Below are positions 33,845-42,501 of a DNA stretch of 64,000 nt, in pieces. Origin of the DNA: Corynebacterium sp. p3-SID1145 (GTDB lineage: Bacteria > Actinomycetota > Actinomycetes > Mycobacteriales > Mycobacteriaceae); contig JALXXC010000003.1 of NCBI GenBank assembly GCA_025144245.1, positions 62,001 through 126,000 on the forward strand, in the 5' to 3' direction. The position numbers were made by a program, and so were the translations under genes. Every line of letters starts with the position of its first letter. Position 1 is the stretch's first letter. The notes beneath the pieces are model-generated. The model made no database searches and was not told the origin of the DNA. It was given only the letters and a program-made list of their open reading frames with translations.

Positions 33845-35617
33845 GTGTTGTCACCCTTGACTATTTCCAAGGTTCTCATCGCCAACCGCGGCGAGATCGC
33901 CGTGCGCGTCATCCGCGCCGCGAAGGACGCCGGCATTGCGTCGGTAGCCGTCTACGCCGAGCCGGACACGGACAGCCCGTTCGTAGAGCTCGCCGACGAG
34001 GCTTTCGCTCTCGGCGGCAATACCGCGGCTGATTCGTACCTGAACTTCGACAAGATCATCGAGGCCGCAAAGGCGTCTGGTGCCGACGCGATCCACCCGG
34101 GTTACGGCTTCCTGTCGGAGAACGCCGACTTCGCCCGCCGCGTCATCGACGAGGGGCTGACCTGGATCGGCCCGTCGCCGGAGGCCATCGCGTTGCTGGG
34201 CGACAAGGTGGAGGCCCGCCGCATCGCGGAGAAGGTCGATGCGCCGATGGCGCCGGGCACCAAGGAACCTGTCAGCACCGCCGACGAGGTTGTGGCATTC
34301 GCAGACGAACACGGCCTTCCCGTGGCTATTAAGGCCGCGTACGGCGGTGGCGGACGCGGCATGAAGGTCGCCCACACGCGCGAGGAGATCCCGGAGCTTT
34401 TCGAGTCCGCTACCCGCGAGGCTGTCACGGCATTCGGCCGGGGCGAGTGCTTCGTCGAGCGTTACCTGGACCGCGCCCGCCACGTGGAGGCGCAGGTGCT
34501 TGCCGACGTCCACGGCAACGCCATCGTCGCCGGCACGCGCGACTGCACCCTGCAGCGCCGCTTCCAGAAGCTGGTGGAAGAAGCCCCTGCCCCGTTCTTG
34601 ACTGATGCTCAGCGCGAGGCCATCCACTCCTCCGCCAAGGCCATTGTGAAGGAGGCCGGCTACTACGGCGCCGGCACCGTCGAGTACCTGGTCAGCCCTG
34701 CTGATGAGCAGCACCCGGAGGGCATCATCTCCTTCCTGGAGGTCAACACCCGCCTGCAGGTCGAACACCCCGTGACCGAGGAGACCGCCGGCATCGACCT
34801 GGTCCGCGAACAGTTCCGGATCGCATCCGGCCTGCCCCTGCGCCTGACTGAGGATCCGGCTCCGCGCGGCCACGCCATCGAGTTCCGCATCAACGGCGAG
34901 GACCCGGGCATGAACTTCATGCCGGCCCCAGGCACCATTTCCCGCTACATCGAGCCCTCCGGCACCGGTGTGCGTGTGGACAGCGGCGTCCGCACCGGCA
35001 ATGTCATCGGAGGCCAGTTCGACTCCATGCTGGCCAAGCTGATCGTCACCGGCGAGACCCGCGACGAGGCTATTCAGCGCGCCCGGCGCGCCCTCGACGA
35101 GTACGTCGTCGAAGGTCTGCCCACCGTGATCCCCTTCCACCAGGCGGTGCTGAAGGACCCGGCGTTCGTGGGCGACGAGAACGGCTTCAGCGTCTACACC
35201 CGCTGGATCGAGGAGGAGTTCAGCGCTGATATCCCGCCCTACCAGGAAGACGAGGAAGAGGGCGAGGAACCGGGCACCAAGCGCACGTACGCCGTGGAAA
35301 TTGACGGTCGCCGCATCGAGGTGGCGCTTCCGGCTTCCCTCGTCATCGGCAACGGCGGCAAGCGCAAGTCCAAGAAGCGCCGCTCCTCCGGTGCCGCCCT
35401 GTCCGGCGATGCGGTTCCCGCCCCGATGCAGGGCACCGTAGTCAAGGTCAATGTCGCCGAGGGCGACACTGTCAACGAGGGCGATATTCTCCTCGTCCTC
35501 GAGGCGATGAAGATGGAAAACCCCGTCAAGGCGCACAAGTCCGGCACCGTGAAGGGGCTTGCTGTGGAGCAGGGCGATCAGGTGAACAAGACCGCCGTGC
35601 TCCTGGAGATCCGCTAA
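33845..35617 (+). CDS. accBC: acyl-CoA carboxylase alpha subunit: biotin carboxylase fused to BCCP
   Basis: 590 residues. Biotin carboxylase part: [60 protein letters not shown] (ATP loop), [20 protein letters not shown]. An acidic then lysine-rich linker ([27 protein letters not shown]) leads to a BCCP domain with the biotin lysine in [11 protein letters not shown] (Lys557). Provides carboxybiotin for fatty-acid precursor malonyl-CoA and, in mycolate producers, for mycolate precursors, with AccD and AccE. BirA (3168) should biotinylate it. Start GTG 33845 has AGGAAG upstream. Confidence 0.95.
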   Translation: MLSPLTISKVLIANRGEIAVRVIRAAKDAGIASVAVYAEPDTDSPFVELADEAFALGGNTAADSYLNFDKIIEAAKASGADAIHPGYGFLSENADFARRVIDEGLTWIGPSPEAIALLGDKVEARRIAEKVDAPMAPGTKEPVSTADEVVAFADEHGLPVAIKAAYGGGGRGMKVAHTREEIPELFESATREAVTAFGRGECFVERYLDRARHVEAQVLADVHGNAIVAGTRDCTLQRRFQKLVEEAPAPFLTDAQREAIHSSAKAIVKEAGYYGAGTVEYLVSPADEQHPEGIISFLEVNTRLQVEHPVTEETAGIDLVREQFRIASGLPLRLTEDPAPRGHAIEFRINGEDPGMNFMPAPGTISRYIEPSGTGVRVDSGVRTGNVIGGQFDSMLAKLIVTGETRDEAIQRARRALDEYVVEGLPTVIPFHQAVLKDPAFVGDENGFSVYTRWIEEEFSADIPPYQEDEEEGEEPGTKRTYAVEIDGRRIEVALPASLVIGNGGKRKSKKRRSSGAALSGDAVPAPMQGTVVKVNVAEGDTVNEGDILLVLEAMKMENPVKAHKSGTVKGLAVEQGDQVNKTAVLLEIR

Positions 35618-35638
35618 CTACTGGTTGGCGTACGGGTC
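35618..35638. repeat. 21-bp exact copy of the gabD 3' end, placed right after accBC
   Basis: The 21 bases are identical to 37034-37054, which encode the last residues DPYANQ and stop of GabD on the minus strand. The copy begins at the base following the accBC stop. The permease gene 35685-36929 lies between the copies, in direct orientation. Confidence 0.85.
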
Positions 35639-35646
35639 GCACCGCT

Positions 35647-35682
35647 CCCCGGGGGAAGGCCGGGGTTCCTCCCCCGGGGTTT
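35647..35682 (+). terminator. accBC terminator
   Basis: CCCCGGGGGAAGG pairs with CCTCCCCCGGGG (near perfect) with an eight-base loop, followed by TTTCCTT. Also convergent to the permease gene, so it may serve both strands. Confidence 0.75.
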
Positions 35683-35684
35683 CC

Positions 35685-36929
35685 TTATGCCCAGCCAGCC
35701 GGGACGAGCCCCAGCAGCGAGAAAATCGAGTAGATGAACGCCGCCACGTAGACGATGATGATGAGCGCCTGGATGACGGTGTTGTCTACTCCGCGCACCT
35801 GCCAGACCGGAGTCTGGTCCCCGTTCGCCCGGGCGCGACGCAGCAGCAACACGGGAACGACCGACATGATGGCGCCGGCAAAACCGCCGGCATAAGTCAG
35901 CGCAGAGACGAAGCCGCCAAGGCCCGCCACGGCGATCACGAGAGGCGGAAGCACCGTCAGTCCAGTTGCGGCGAGACGCTGCCACCCGTGTTCCGGCCAG
36001 TGGAAGATGTCCAGCACGTTGCGCATCGCAGTGAAGCCGATGGCCAAGAAGGACGTGAACATGGCCAGCAGCGCGAACAAGTTGGCCATGTAGTAAGCCG
36101 CAGTCCCGAGTTTCTCGCCCCAGGCGATGGTGACCACCTCAGTCACCTCGGTGCCCAGCAGGCCGAGCGCCGCGAACGGCACAGCCGCGAGGGTGAACGC
36201 GGTGATGCACATGCCCGCGATGATCGCTTTCGGCAGCATCTCCGGCTTGGTGGCGGCCATGCCGCGCGCCATCTCCGGCACCACGTACTGGGCCAGGAAT
36301 GTGAACACGGCCAGATTCATGATCGGGATGATGAAGTAGGGCTTGAGCACCCAAAGGTTCGAGGGTTCAATGCCGGGACCGGCGATTGTCCACACCACCA
36401 GCGTGAAGATGATGATCGCCATGCCGCTGGTGATCAGCCCCTCCACCTTGCCTGTGGCCTGCAGGCCCTTCCACATGATGAAGGCACCCAGGGCATAGAA
36501 GATCAAGGTGCCCACCAAGGAAGGCAGGTTGAACAGGTTGTGCATGAGATTGCCGGAGCCGGACGCGTACGCGATCAATGCGCCGACGCTGTTGACCATG
36601 ATCGCGGTGAAGACGAGGAAGCGGCCGGTCTGGCCCAGGTATTTCTCCGCCAAGCCGGACAACTGGAGCGGCTCCTTTGTCCGGAGGGAGACTTCCGCGA
36701 CGTAGAGCATGGAAATAGTGGTCAGGGTGCCTGCGATCGCGAGCGCCACCACTAGAGCAAGGAAACCACCGTTGCGGGCCGCGTACGGCAGGGAGAGAAT
36801 TCCGGCGCCAATGTTGGTGCCGAAGATCAGGGCTACGCCCTGCCAGAAACCGAGGGCGTGGCCCGCTTCATCGGAACGGGCAGATTCGTCGTCGCGCAAC
36901 GGCGCGTGCACGGAAGTGGTTGATGACAT
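35685..36929 (-). CDS. HAAAP-type aromatic amino-acid permease
   Basis: 414 residues, eleven membrane segments. Motifs: FWQGVALIFGTNIGAGILSL, NSVGALIAYASGSGNLMHNL, LAQYVVPEMARGMAATKPEM and GFTAMRNVLDIFHW. Resembles tryptophan/tyrosine-specific and related HAAAP carriers; the substrate in this catabolic neighbourhood is uncertain and could be an amine or amino acid related to the adjacent gab genes. The gene is bracketed by the 21-bp direct repeat, suggesting later insertion. Start ATG 36929. Confidence 0.82.
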   Translation of the reverse strand: MSSTTSVHAPLRDDESARSDEAGHALGFWQGVALIFGTNIGAGILSLPYAARNGGFLALVVALAIAGTLTTISMLYVAEVSLRTKEPLQLSGLAEKYLGQTGRFLVFTAIMVNSVGALIAYASGSGNLMHNLFNLPSLVGTLIFYALGAFIMWKGLQATGKVEGLITSGMAIIIFTLVVWTIAGPGIEPSNLWVLKPYFIIPIMNLAVFTFLAQYVVPEMARGMAATKPEMLPKAIIAGMCITAFTLAAVPFAALGLLGTEVTEVVTIAWGEKLGTAAYYMANLFALLAMFTSFLAIGFTAMRNVLDIFHWPEHGWQRLAATGLTVLPPLVIAVAGLGGFVSALTYAGGFAGAIMSVVPVLLLRRARANGDQTPVWQVRGVDNTVIQALIIIVYVAAFIYSIFSLLGLVPAGWA

Positions 36930-37033
36930 AGCGAGAATGTAGCAACAACTTGACCGGGGTCACACTTGAGGCCCCATGTGCCCCAGGTGTCACCCCGGTC
37001 CGTGCGGCGTCAGCTGCGCGGAACGCGCTGGTT

Positions 37034-38524
37034 CTACTGGTTGGCGTACGGGTCACGGACGCCGATGTACTGGACATCGGTGTACTCGTCGATGCCCTCG
37101 GCACCGCCCTCACGGCCGAGGCCGGAGTGCTTCACGCCGCCGAACGGGACGGCCGCGTTGGAGACGACACCGGCGTTGAAGCCGACGATGCCGAAGTCCA
37201 GGCCGTCGGCCAGGCGCCACATGCGGTCCGAGTTCTCGGAGAAGATGTAGGAGGCCAGGCCGTACTCAGTGGAGTTAGCCAGCTCGATCGCCTCGGCCTC
37301 GTCGGAGAACTCGTAGATGGAGGCGACGGGGCCGAAGATCTCCTCGCGGAAGATGCGGGAATCGGTGCTTGCTCCGCGCAGGACGGTCGGCTGGAAGAAG
37401 AAGCCATCGCCGTCGATTGCCTCGCCGCCGGTGAGGACCTCAGCACCGTTCTGCTTCGCGTCCTCGACCAGGCTGGCGACGTTCTTGCGCGCCTTCTCCT
37501 CGATCAGCGGGCCGACGTTGACGCCCTCGTCGAGGCCGTTGCCGACGGTGAGGGCCTCCATGGCCTCGACGAGCTTCGCGGTGAACTCGTCGGCGACGTC
37601 CTTGTGCACCAGGAAGCGGTTGGCCGCGGTGCAGGCCTCACCGATATTGCGCATCTTGGCGGCCATGGCCCCTGCGATCGCCTGCTCGATGTCGGCGTCC
37701 TCGAAGACGATGAACGGGGCGTTGCCGCCGAGCTCCATCGAGGTGCGCAGAACGCCGTCGGCGGCCTGCTTCATGAGGATCTTGCCCACGGCGGTCGAAC
37801 CGGTGAAGGATACCTTGCGCAGGCGCGGGTCTGCGATGAGCGGCTCGGAGATCGCAGCCGGGTCGGTGCCGCAGACGACGTTGAGGACGCCGGCCGGCAG
37901 GCCAGCCTCGACCATGGTCTGGACGAAATACTGGGCGGTCAGCGGGGTCAGCTCCGCCGGCTTGAGCACCATCGTGCAGCCAGCGGCCACTGCCGGAGCG
38001 ACCTTGCGGGTGGCCATGGCCAGCGGGAAGTTCCACGGGGTGATCAGCAGGCACGGGCCGACCGGCTTGCGGCGGGTGACCATACGGATGCCGCCCTCCG
38101 GCACCTCCTGGGTGCTGCCGTACTGGCGGACGGTCTCCTCGGCGAACCACCGCAGGTACTCGGCACCGTACTTGACCTCGCCGCGCGCCTCTGCCAGCGG
38201 CTTGCCCATTTCCAGGGTCATGAGGGCGGCGAATTCCTCGGTGCGCTCGGTGACCAACTCGTATGCGCGGCGTAGGATCTCGCTGCGCTCGCGGGCCGGG
38301 GTACGTGCCCAGTCCTTCTGAACCTTCACTGCGGCGTCGAGAGCCGCGACTGCATCGTCGCTATTCGCGGACTGGAACGTGGCTAGCACCTCGCCGGTGG
38401 CCGGGTTCTGCACCTCGAAGGTCTCGCCGCTGGATGCGTCGCGCCATTCACCGCCGATGAACAGCCCGGTGGGCAGGGACTTAAGCAGATTGCCGGTGTC
38501 GACGCTGCCGTTGGAATCAGCCAT
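37034..38524 (-). CDS. gabD: NAD(P)-dependent succinate-semialdehyde dehydrogenase
   Basis: 496 residues. Aldehyde dehydrogenase fold: LLITPWNFPLAMATRKVAPA, VSFTGSTAVGKILMKQAADG, the glutamate motif MELGGNAPFIVFEDADI, the cysteine loop NIGEACTAANRFLVHKDVAD and EEIFGPVASIYEF. Overall pattern is that of GabD (EC 1.2.1.16 type), oxidising succinate semialdehyde to succinate. Start ATG 38524, 7 bases after AAAGG. Transcribed in the same direction as the PucR regulator and divergent from gabT, which makes its substrate. Confidence 0.9.
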   Translation of the reverse strand: MADSNGSVDTGNLLKSLPTGLFIGGEWRDASSGETFEVQNPATGEVLATFQSANSDDAVAALDAAVKVQKDWARTPARERSEILRRAYELVTERTEEFAALMTLEMGKPLAEARGEVKYGAEYLRWFAEETVRQYGSTQEVPEGGIRMVTRRKPVGPCLLITPWNFPLAMATRKVAPAVAAGCTMVLKPAELTPLTAQYFVQTMVEAGLPAGVLNVVCGTDPAAISEPLIADPRLRKVSFTGSTAVGKILMKQAADGVLRTSMELGGNAPFIVFEDADIEQAIAGAMAAKMRNIGEACTAANRFLVHKDVADEFTAKLVEAMEALTVGNGLDEGVNVGPLIEEKARKNVASLVEDAKQNGAEVLTGGEAIDGDGFFFQPTVLRGASTDSRIFREEIFGPVASIYEFSDEAEAIELANSTEYGLASYIFSENSDRMWRLADGLDFGIVGFNAGVVSNAAVPFGGVKHSGLGREGGAEGIDEYTDVQYIGVRDPYANQ

Positions 38525-38680
38525 GATCATGCCTTTCGTGGTTTGTTTCTCGTTGATATTCAACCGGCTGGTTCACGCCAGCCTCCTCTTGGAACAACGC
38601 TATACCGCCGCAGGCTACTCAGACAGCGCCGGCTGCACGCCCCCGTTTTGGGGCATTGAAAACATGGTCGCTGTGTGCTA

Positions 38681-40231
38681 TCAATCCGGCCGGGACGTGC
38701 TGAGCAGCACGAGAATCTCGGCGCGCCCGAGCGGGTCGCCCAGCGGCAGCCCGTAGCGCCGTTCGGCGCGGTCGATGCGCGCTTTCAGCGTGTGCCGGTG
38801 CACACCCAGGGACTCGGCGGCAGCGCGGATCTCGCAGCCGTGCACCAGGTAGGCCTGCACGGCCTCAAGGAGGGCCGGGTCGTCGTCGGCAAGCGGTGCG
38901 AGCACCTCCTTGTAGCGGCGTGAGAGGGCGAGTTGAACCCCGGCGTCCTCCGCCCAGTCGAGGCGGCGCGGAAGGTACTCATCGACCGTGCCGGGCGGCA
39001 GCGACCGTGCCCGGTCGAGCAAGGCGTGGAGATCGTCGCGGCCCAGTTCCCGCCACGGTTGCCGCTGGCCGGAAAGGATCCTCAGGCGCGCCCCGAACCC
39101 GCCGAAAAGATCGGCGGCCGTCGCCTCCGTGACCACCCGGCGGGACAGGAAAACGAAGCCGTCGGGGGCGAGACGCACGTGGGCGAGGGGGTTTTGGCGC
39201 AGGTTGAGTCCTTCGTCGAGACGCGAAAGCGCGCGGGTGGACGCCGCCTTATTCGCAGCGGCGATCGCGACGGGAACGACTGCGCCGTCAGCGTCCGCGA
39301 CACGGTCGAGTAGCCGCGCCGCCCCCGGTGATGCCTCCGGCCCCTCGAGGAACATCTCGAGGGCCGAGCCGTGCAGCTGTGTCTCCGCACTGCGTAGCGC
39401 CAGCGGGTCGCGCAGCACGATCTCCGCCAACCCCACGAAATGCTTCACCGCACTGCGCGCGAGCGGCGGCAACGGGTGCGGGGAGTCCACAACCGCGACG
39501 AAGTACTTCCCGCCCATGGCCCGCATGCGCTGCACGATCATGGTGCGGTTCTCCGCCCGGTAGGCGCGGCTGCGTCCGTTGTCGGCGACGGCTAGGCGCA
39601 GGGCTTTCAACGCGCGCTCGGTGGGCTTCGCGGGTGCCGAGGAAATGACTCGGCCGGTGTTGTCGCCGATCAGCACATCGGCCCCCACTGCGGTCCTGGT
39701 GCGCCCGACGAGCGCATCGACACCGCCGTTCCACGCGGCGCGGTTCAGCCCTTCCGCCGCTTCGAGGATCTCGTTGGCGGCCACCGCCTGGAGCCGCGCG
39801 TGCTCCTCCCCCACCACCTTGGAGATCAGGGCGAACGCGGTGGCGCGCGGCACCTCGAAGAGCGGCAGTTCCGCGTCGGCGCACGCCTGGACAAGCGTGC
39901 CGGGAATCTCGGCGTGCTGGAGGCCGGTGCCGAAGCCGAGCGCGGCCACGCCGGCTTCCTTCAGACGGTCGACGTAGGCGGCGACGCCCTGCCGGTCACC
40001 GGGGTGAACACGCAGGCCGAGGGTGAGGATAATGGAGAACGGCCGGAAGAACTCCGCTGTCTCCACGATCTCGCTTGCCTGGACAGACTCGAATTTTCCT
40101 CGCCGCAGCTCACCCACGGGAGACAGATTCAGGGCCCTGATCCCGAAGAGCCACCTGAGATCCAACAGCTCAACTGTGGTGTCGAGCGCAGGCTGACTGC
40201 CGCTGGCGTCGTCAAGCGCATTCTTGCCCAT
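38681..40231 (-). CDS. PucR-family transcriptional regulator
   Basis: 516 residues. N-terminal PucR domain (DLRWLFGIRALNLSPVGELR; RQGVAAYVDRLKEAGVAALG; FEVPRATAFALISKVVGEEH), a central GGDEF-like/GAF-like region, and the C-terminal PucR helix-turn-helix (AVQAYLVHGCEIRAAAESLG, VHRHTLKARIDRAERRYGLP). I recall a PucR-type activator, GabR, controlling gabTDP in C. glutamicum; divergence from gabT fits that role. Start ATG 40231, right next to the paired GACACAGTGT sites, so autoregulation is likely. The frame stays open far upstream, but that extension is antisense to gabT. Confidence 0.88.
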   Translation of the reverse strand: MGKNALDDASGSQPALDTTVELLDLRWLFGIRALNLSPVGELRRGKFESVQASEIVETAEFFRPFSIILTLGLRVHPGDRQGVAAYVDRLKEAGVAALGFGTGLQHAEIPGTLVQACADAELPLFEVPRATAFALISKVVGEEHARLQAVAANEILEAAEGLNRAAWNGGVDALVGRTRTAVGADVLIGDNTGRVISSAPAKPTERALKALRLAVADNGRSRAYRAENRTMIVQRMRAMGGKYFVAVVDSPHPLPPLARSAVKHFVGLAEIVLRDPLALRSAETQLHGSALEMFLEGPEASPGAARLLDRVADADGAVVPVAIAAANKAASTRALSRLDEGLNLRQNPLAHVRLAPDGFVFLSRRVVTEATAADLFGGFGARLRILSGQRQPWRELGRDDLHALLDRARSLPPGTVDEYLPRRLDWAEDAGVQLALSRRYKEVLAPLADDDPALLEAVQAYLVHGCEIRAAAESLGVHRHTLKARIDRAERRYGLPLGDPLGRAEILVLLSTSRPD

Positions 40232-40232
40232 A

Positions 40233-40273
40233 GACACAGTGTATAAGTTCAGCCGACAACATGGACACAGTGT
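40233..40273. promoter_or_regulatory. paired GACACAGTGT sites in the gabT/PucR intergenic region
   Basis: GACACAGTGT occurs at 40233-40242 and 40264-40273; the second is followed by C, making the perfect palindrome GACACAGTGTC. Centre spacing is 31 bases, three helical turns. Good candidate operator for the PucR regulator. Confidence 0.7.
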
Positions 40274-40375
40274 CGGTTGCTTAAGGGGTGGGAGGGCGAC
40301 GGATACTACAGCCATGAACTTCTGCCCCTCCGGGCAGATTTCCGCAACGAATTGGATTGGAAAGGAACCCGCACC

Positions 40376-41704
40376 ATGCAGGATCTCGAGTACCGCCTCC
40401 CCCAGGTCCGTCGAATCGACACCGAGCTGCCTGGACCGAAGAGCGCCGAGCTGGATAAGCGCCGCGCAGCCAGTGTCGCCTCCGCCATGAGCCCGGGGCT
40501 GCCGGGCTACATCGTCGACGCTGACGGTGGTGTGCTCGTGGATGCCGACGGCAACTCCTTCGTCGACTTCGCCTCCGGTATTGCCGTGACCTCCGTGGGC
40601 GCGTCCAACAAGCGCGTCGTCGAGGCCGTGTCCGAGGCCGCCAGCCACTTCACCCACACCTGCTTCATGGTCAGCCCGTACGAGAGCTACCTGCAGGTTG
40701 CGGAGCTGCTCAACGAGCTCACCCCAGGCGACTTCGAAAAGCGCACCGTCCTGCTCAACTCCGGCGCAGAGGCAGTGGAGAACGCCGTGAAGATCGCGCG
40801 CTCCCACACCCGTAAGACCGGCGTGGCCGTCTTCGACTACGCGTACCACGGCCGCACCAACCTGACCATGGCCATGACCGCGAAGAACAAGCCGTACAAG
40901 TCCACTTTCGGCCCGTTCGCCAGCGAGGTGCACCGCGCGCCGATGTCCTACCCGCTGCGCGACGGCCTGAAGGGGCCGGAGGCCGCCGAGCGCACCATCC
41001 GCTTCCTCGAGCAGAACGTCGGCGCCGAGAACCTCGCCTGCGTGGTCATCGAGCCGATCCAGGGCGAGGGCGGCTTCATCGAGCCGGCCGAGGGCTTCCT
41101 GCCCGCCATTGTCGACTGGTGCCGCGAAAACAACGTCGTCTTCATCGCCGACGAGATCCAGGCCGGTTTCTGCCGCTCCGGCGAGTGGTTCGCCTCCAGC
41201 TTCGACGGCATTGAGCCGGACCTGATCACCACTGCCAAGGGCATCGCTGGCGGCATGCCGCTGTCCGCCGTCACCGGCCGCGCAGAGATCATGAACGCCC
41301 CGATGGCCGGCGGCCTGGGCGGCACCTACGGCGGCAACCCGGTGGCCTGCGCCGCCGCTATCGCCGCCATCGAGGAGATGAAGGAGCACAACCTTGCGCT
41401 GCGCGCCAAGGAGATCGCCAACATCATCCACGAGGAGCTCGACCCGCTGACCGAGATGGACGAGATCGCCGAGATCCGCGGCCGCGGCGCCATGATCGCC
41501 GTCGAGCTGGTGACCAAGGACGGCAAGCCGAACGCCGAGCTCACCGCCAAGGTCGCCGCCGAGTGCAAGGCCGCCGGCGTGCTCATCCTCACCTGCGGCC
41601 TCGACGGCAACGTCGTGCGTCTCCTGCCGTCGCTGACCATCCCGGAGGAGCTGCTCCGCGACGGTCTGCGCGTCATGGCTGAGGCAGTGCGCAACAACGC
41701 CTAA
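40376..41704 (+). CDS. gabT: 4-aminobutyrate aminotransferase
   Basis: 442 residues, class III aminotransferase. Motifs: DADGNSFVDFASGIAVTSVG, LLNSGAEAVENAVKIARSHT, FDYAYHGRTNLTMAMTAKNK, VVIEPIQGEGGFIEPAEGFL, FIADEIQAGFCRSGEWF and the PLP lysine in LITTAKGIAGGMPLSAV. Converts GABA plus 2-oxoglutarate to succinate semialdehyde plus glutamate. Start ATG 40376 chosen for AAAGGA at 9 bases. Convergent with the TetR gene, 6 bases apart. Confidence 0.94.
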   Translation: MQDLEYRLPQVRRIDTELPGPKSAELDKRRAASVASAMSPGLPGYIVDADGGVLVDADGNSFVDFASGIAVTSVGASNKRVVEAVSEAASHFTHTCFMVSPYESYLQVAELLNELTPGDFEKRTVLLNSGAEAVENAVKIARSHTRKTGVAVFDYAYHGRTNLTMAMTAKNKPYKSTFGPFASEVHRAPMSYPLRDGLKGPEAAERTIRFLEQNVGAENLACVVIEPIQGEGGFIEPAEGFLPAIVDWCRENNVVFIADEIQAGFCRSGEWFASSFDGIEPDLITTAKGIAGGMPLSAVTGRAEIMNAPMAGGLGGTYGGNPVACAAAIAAIEEMKEHNLALRAKEIANIIHEELDPLTEMDEIAEIRGRGAMIAVELVTKDGKPNAELTAKVAAECKAAGVLILTCGLDGNVVRLLPSLTIPEELLRDGLRVMAEAVRNNA

Positions 41705-41710
41705 GGGCCG

Positions 41711-42388
41711 CTAGCTGGACGGGGCGCCGGTAATCCCGTCCAGCAATTCACTGAGACCGGCCGCGAAGGCCTGGTCCGCATAAGGGTTAGCGTCACGCTG
41801 ACCCTTTTTTGCTGCGCGGACGCGCATCGCATCGGCGGCGGCCCGAAGCGCGGTGTGCTCCGGGGCGATCGCCGCCGGATCGAAGAGGTCCGCCGGCGCT
41901 GTCGCGTCCCAGGCGGAGCCGTAGATGAAGGATTCGAGCGCAATGATGCGCTCCATCACCTGCTCCTGCGGGCACCCGGCGGCGGCGACAGTGCGGGCGA
42001 CGACCTCGTACATCTCCTGGGCCCGCGGGGAGTCGCCGATCGGCTGCAGGGCGATCACCGGGATCAGCGGGGTGTGGACGGCGAAGACATCGCGGTAGGA
42101 CCGTGCCCAGGCTTCGAGCGCCTCCCGGTACCCGCCGCCGGAGGAGATGGCGCGGTTCAGGGGCGCGACGTCGACAAGCTGCATGACCGCGTCCTGGAGC
42201 AAATACAACAGCTCTTCCTTGCCTGCGATGTGGTTGTACAACGCGCTGGGCGCCACACCGAGTTCGCGGGCCACCGCGGCCATCGTCAACGCCTGGTAGC
42301 CCCGATTGGAGGCAATAGTTAGCGCCGCAAAACCTATTTTTTCGCGGCTGACCAGCGATTCAGTAGGGCGACCACGTTCTTTACCCAT
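41711..42388 (-). CDS. TetR-family regulator of the putrescine oxidase unit
   Basis: 225 residues. N-terminal TetR helix-turn-helix ALTMAAVARELGVAPSALYN, HIAGKEELLYLLQDAVM (residues about 33-70); the C-terminal ligand domain resembles TetR_C (YREALEAWARSYRDVF, VMERIIALESFIYGSAWDAT). Divergent from the putrescine oxidase gene with a palindrome between them, so it probably represses puo and the genes after it in response to a polyamine or its aldehyde; that is inference. Confidence 0.87.
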   Translation of the reverse strand: MGKERGRPTESLVSREKIGFAALTIASNRGYQALTMAAVARELGVAPSALYNHIAGKEELLYLLQDAVMQLVDVAPLNRAISSGGGYREALEAWARSYRDVFAVHTPLIPVIALQPIGDSPRAQEMYEVVARTVAAAGCPQEQVMERIIALESFIYGSAWDATAPADLFDPAAIAPEHTALRAAADAMRVRAAKKGQRDANPYADQAFAAGLSELLDGITGAPSS

Positions 42389-42436
42389 GTGACCCTTTCT
42401 TCAAACGGCGATGGACTGTACGCTGAATCACACCAT

Positions 42437-42455
42437 TAATGAATGGCGTTCATTA
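42437..42455. promoter_or_regulatory. candidate TetR operator upstream of puo
   Basis: TAATGAA-TGGCG-TTCATTA, a perfect 7-base inverted repeat with a 5-base centre, in the 113-base divergent region. Size and symmetry match TetR-type sites, and the TTCATT arms cover the likely puo promoter. Confidence 0.65.
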
Positions 42456-42501
42456 CTCACGACGGCCGGGTCCATCCGGCCTCAAGTTCAGGAGCAGAAG
42501 C

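Noticed and set aside
33851..35536. 561-codon frame antisense to accBC
   Set aside because: Shadow of accBC; low-complexity translation with no motif.
40232..41431. N-terminal extension of the PucR gene by about 400 codons
   Set aside because: Runs antisense through gabT; the PucR domain starts at MGKNALDD with normal family length.
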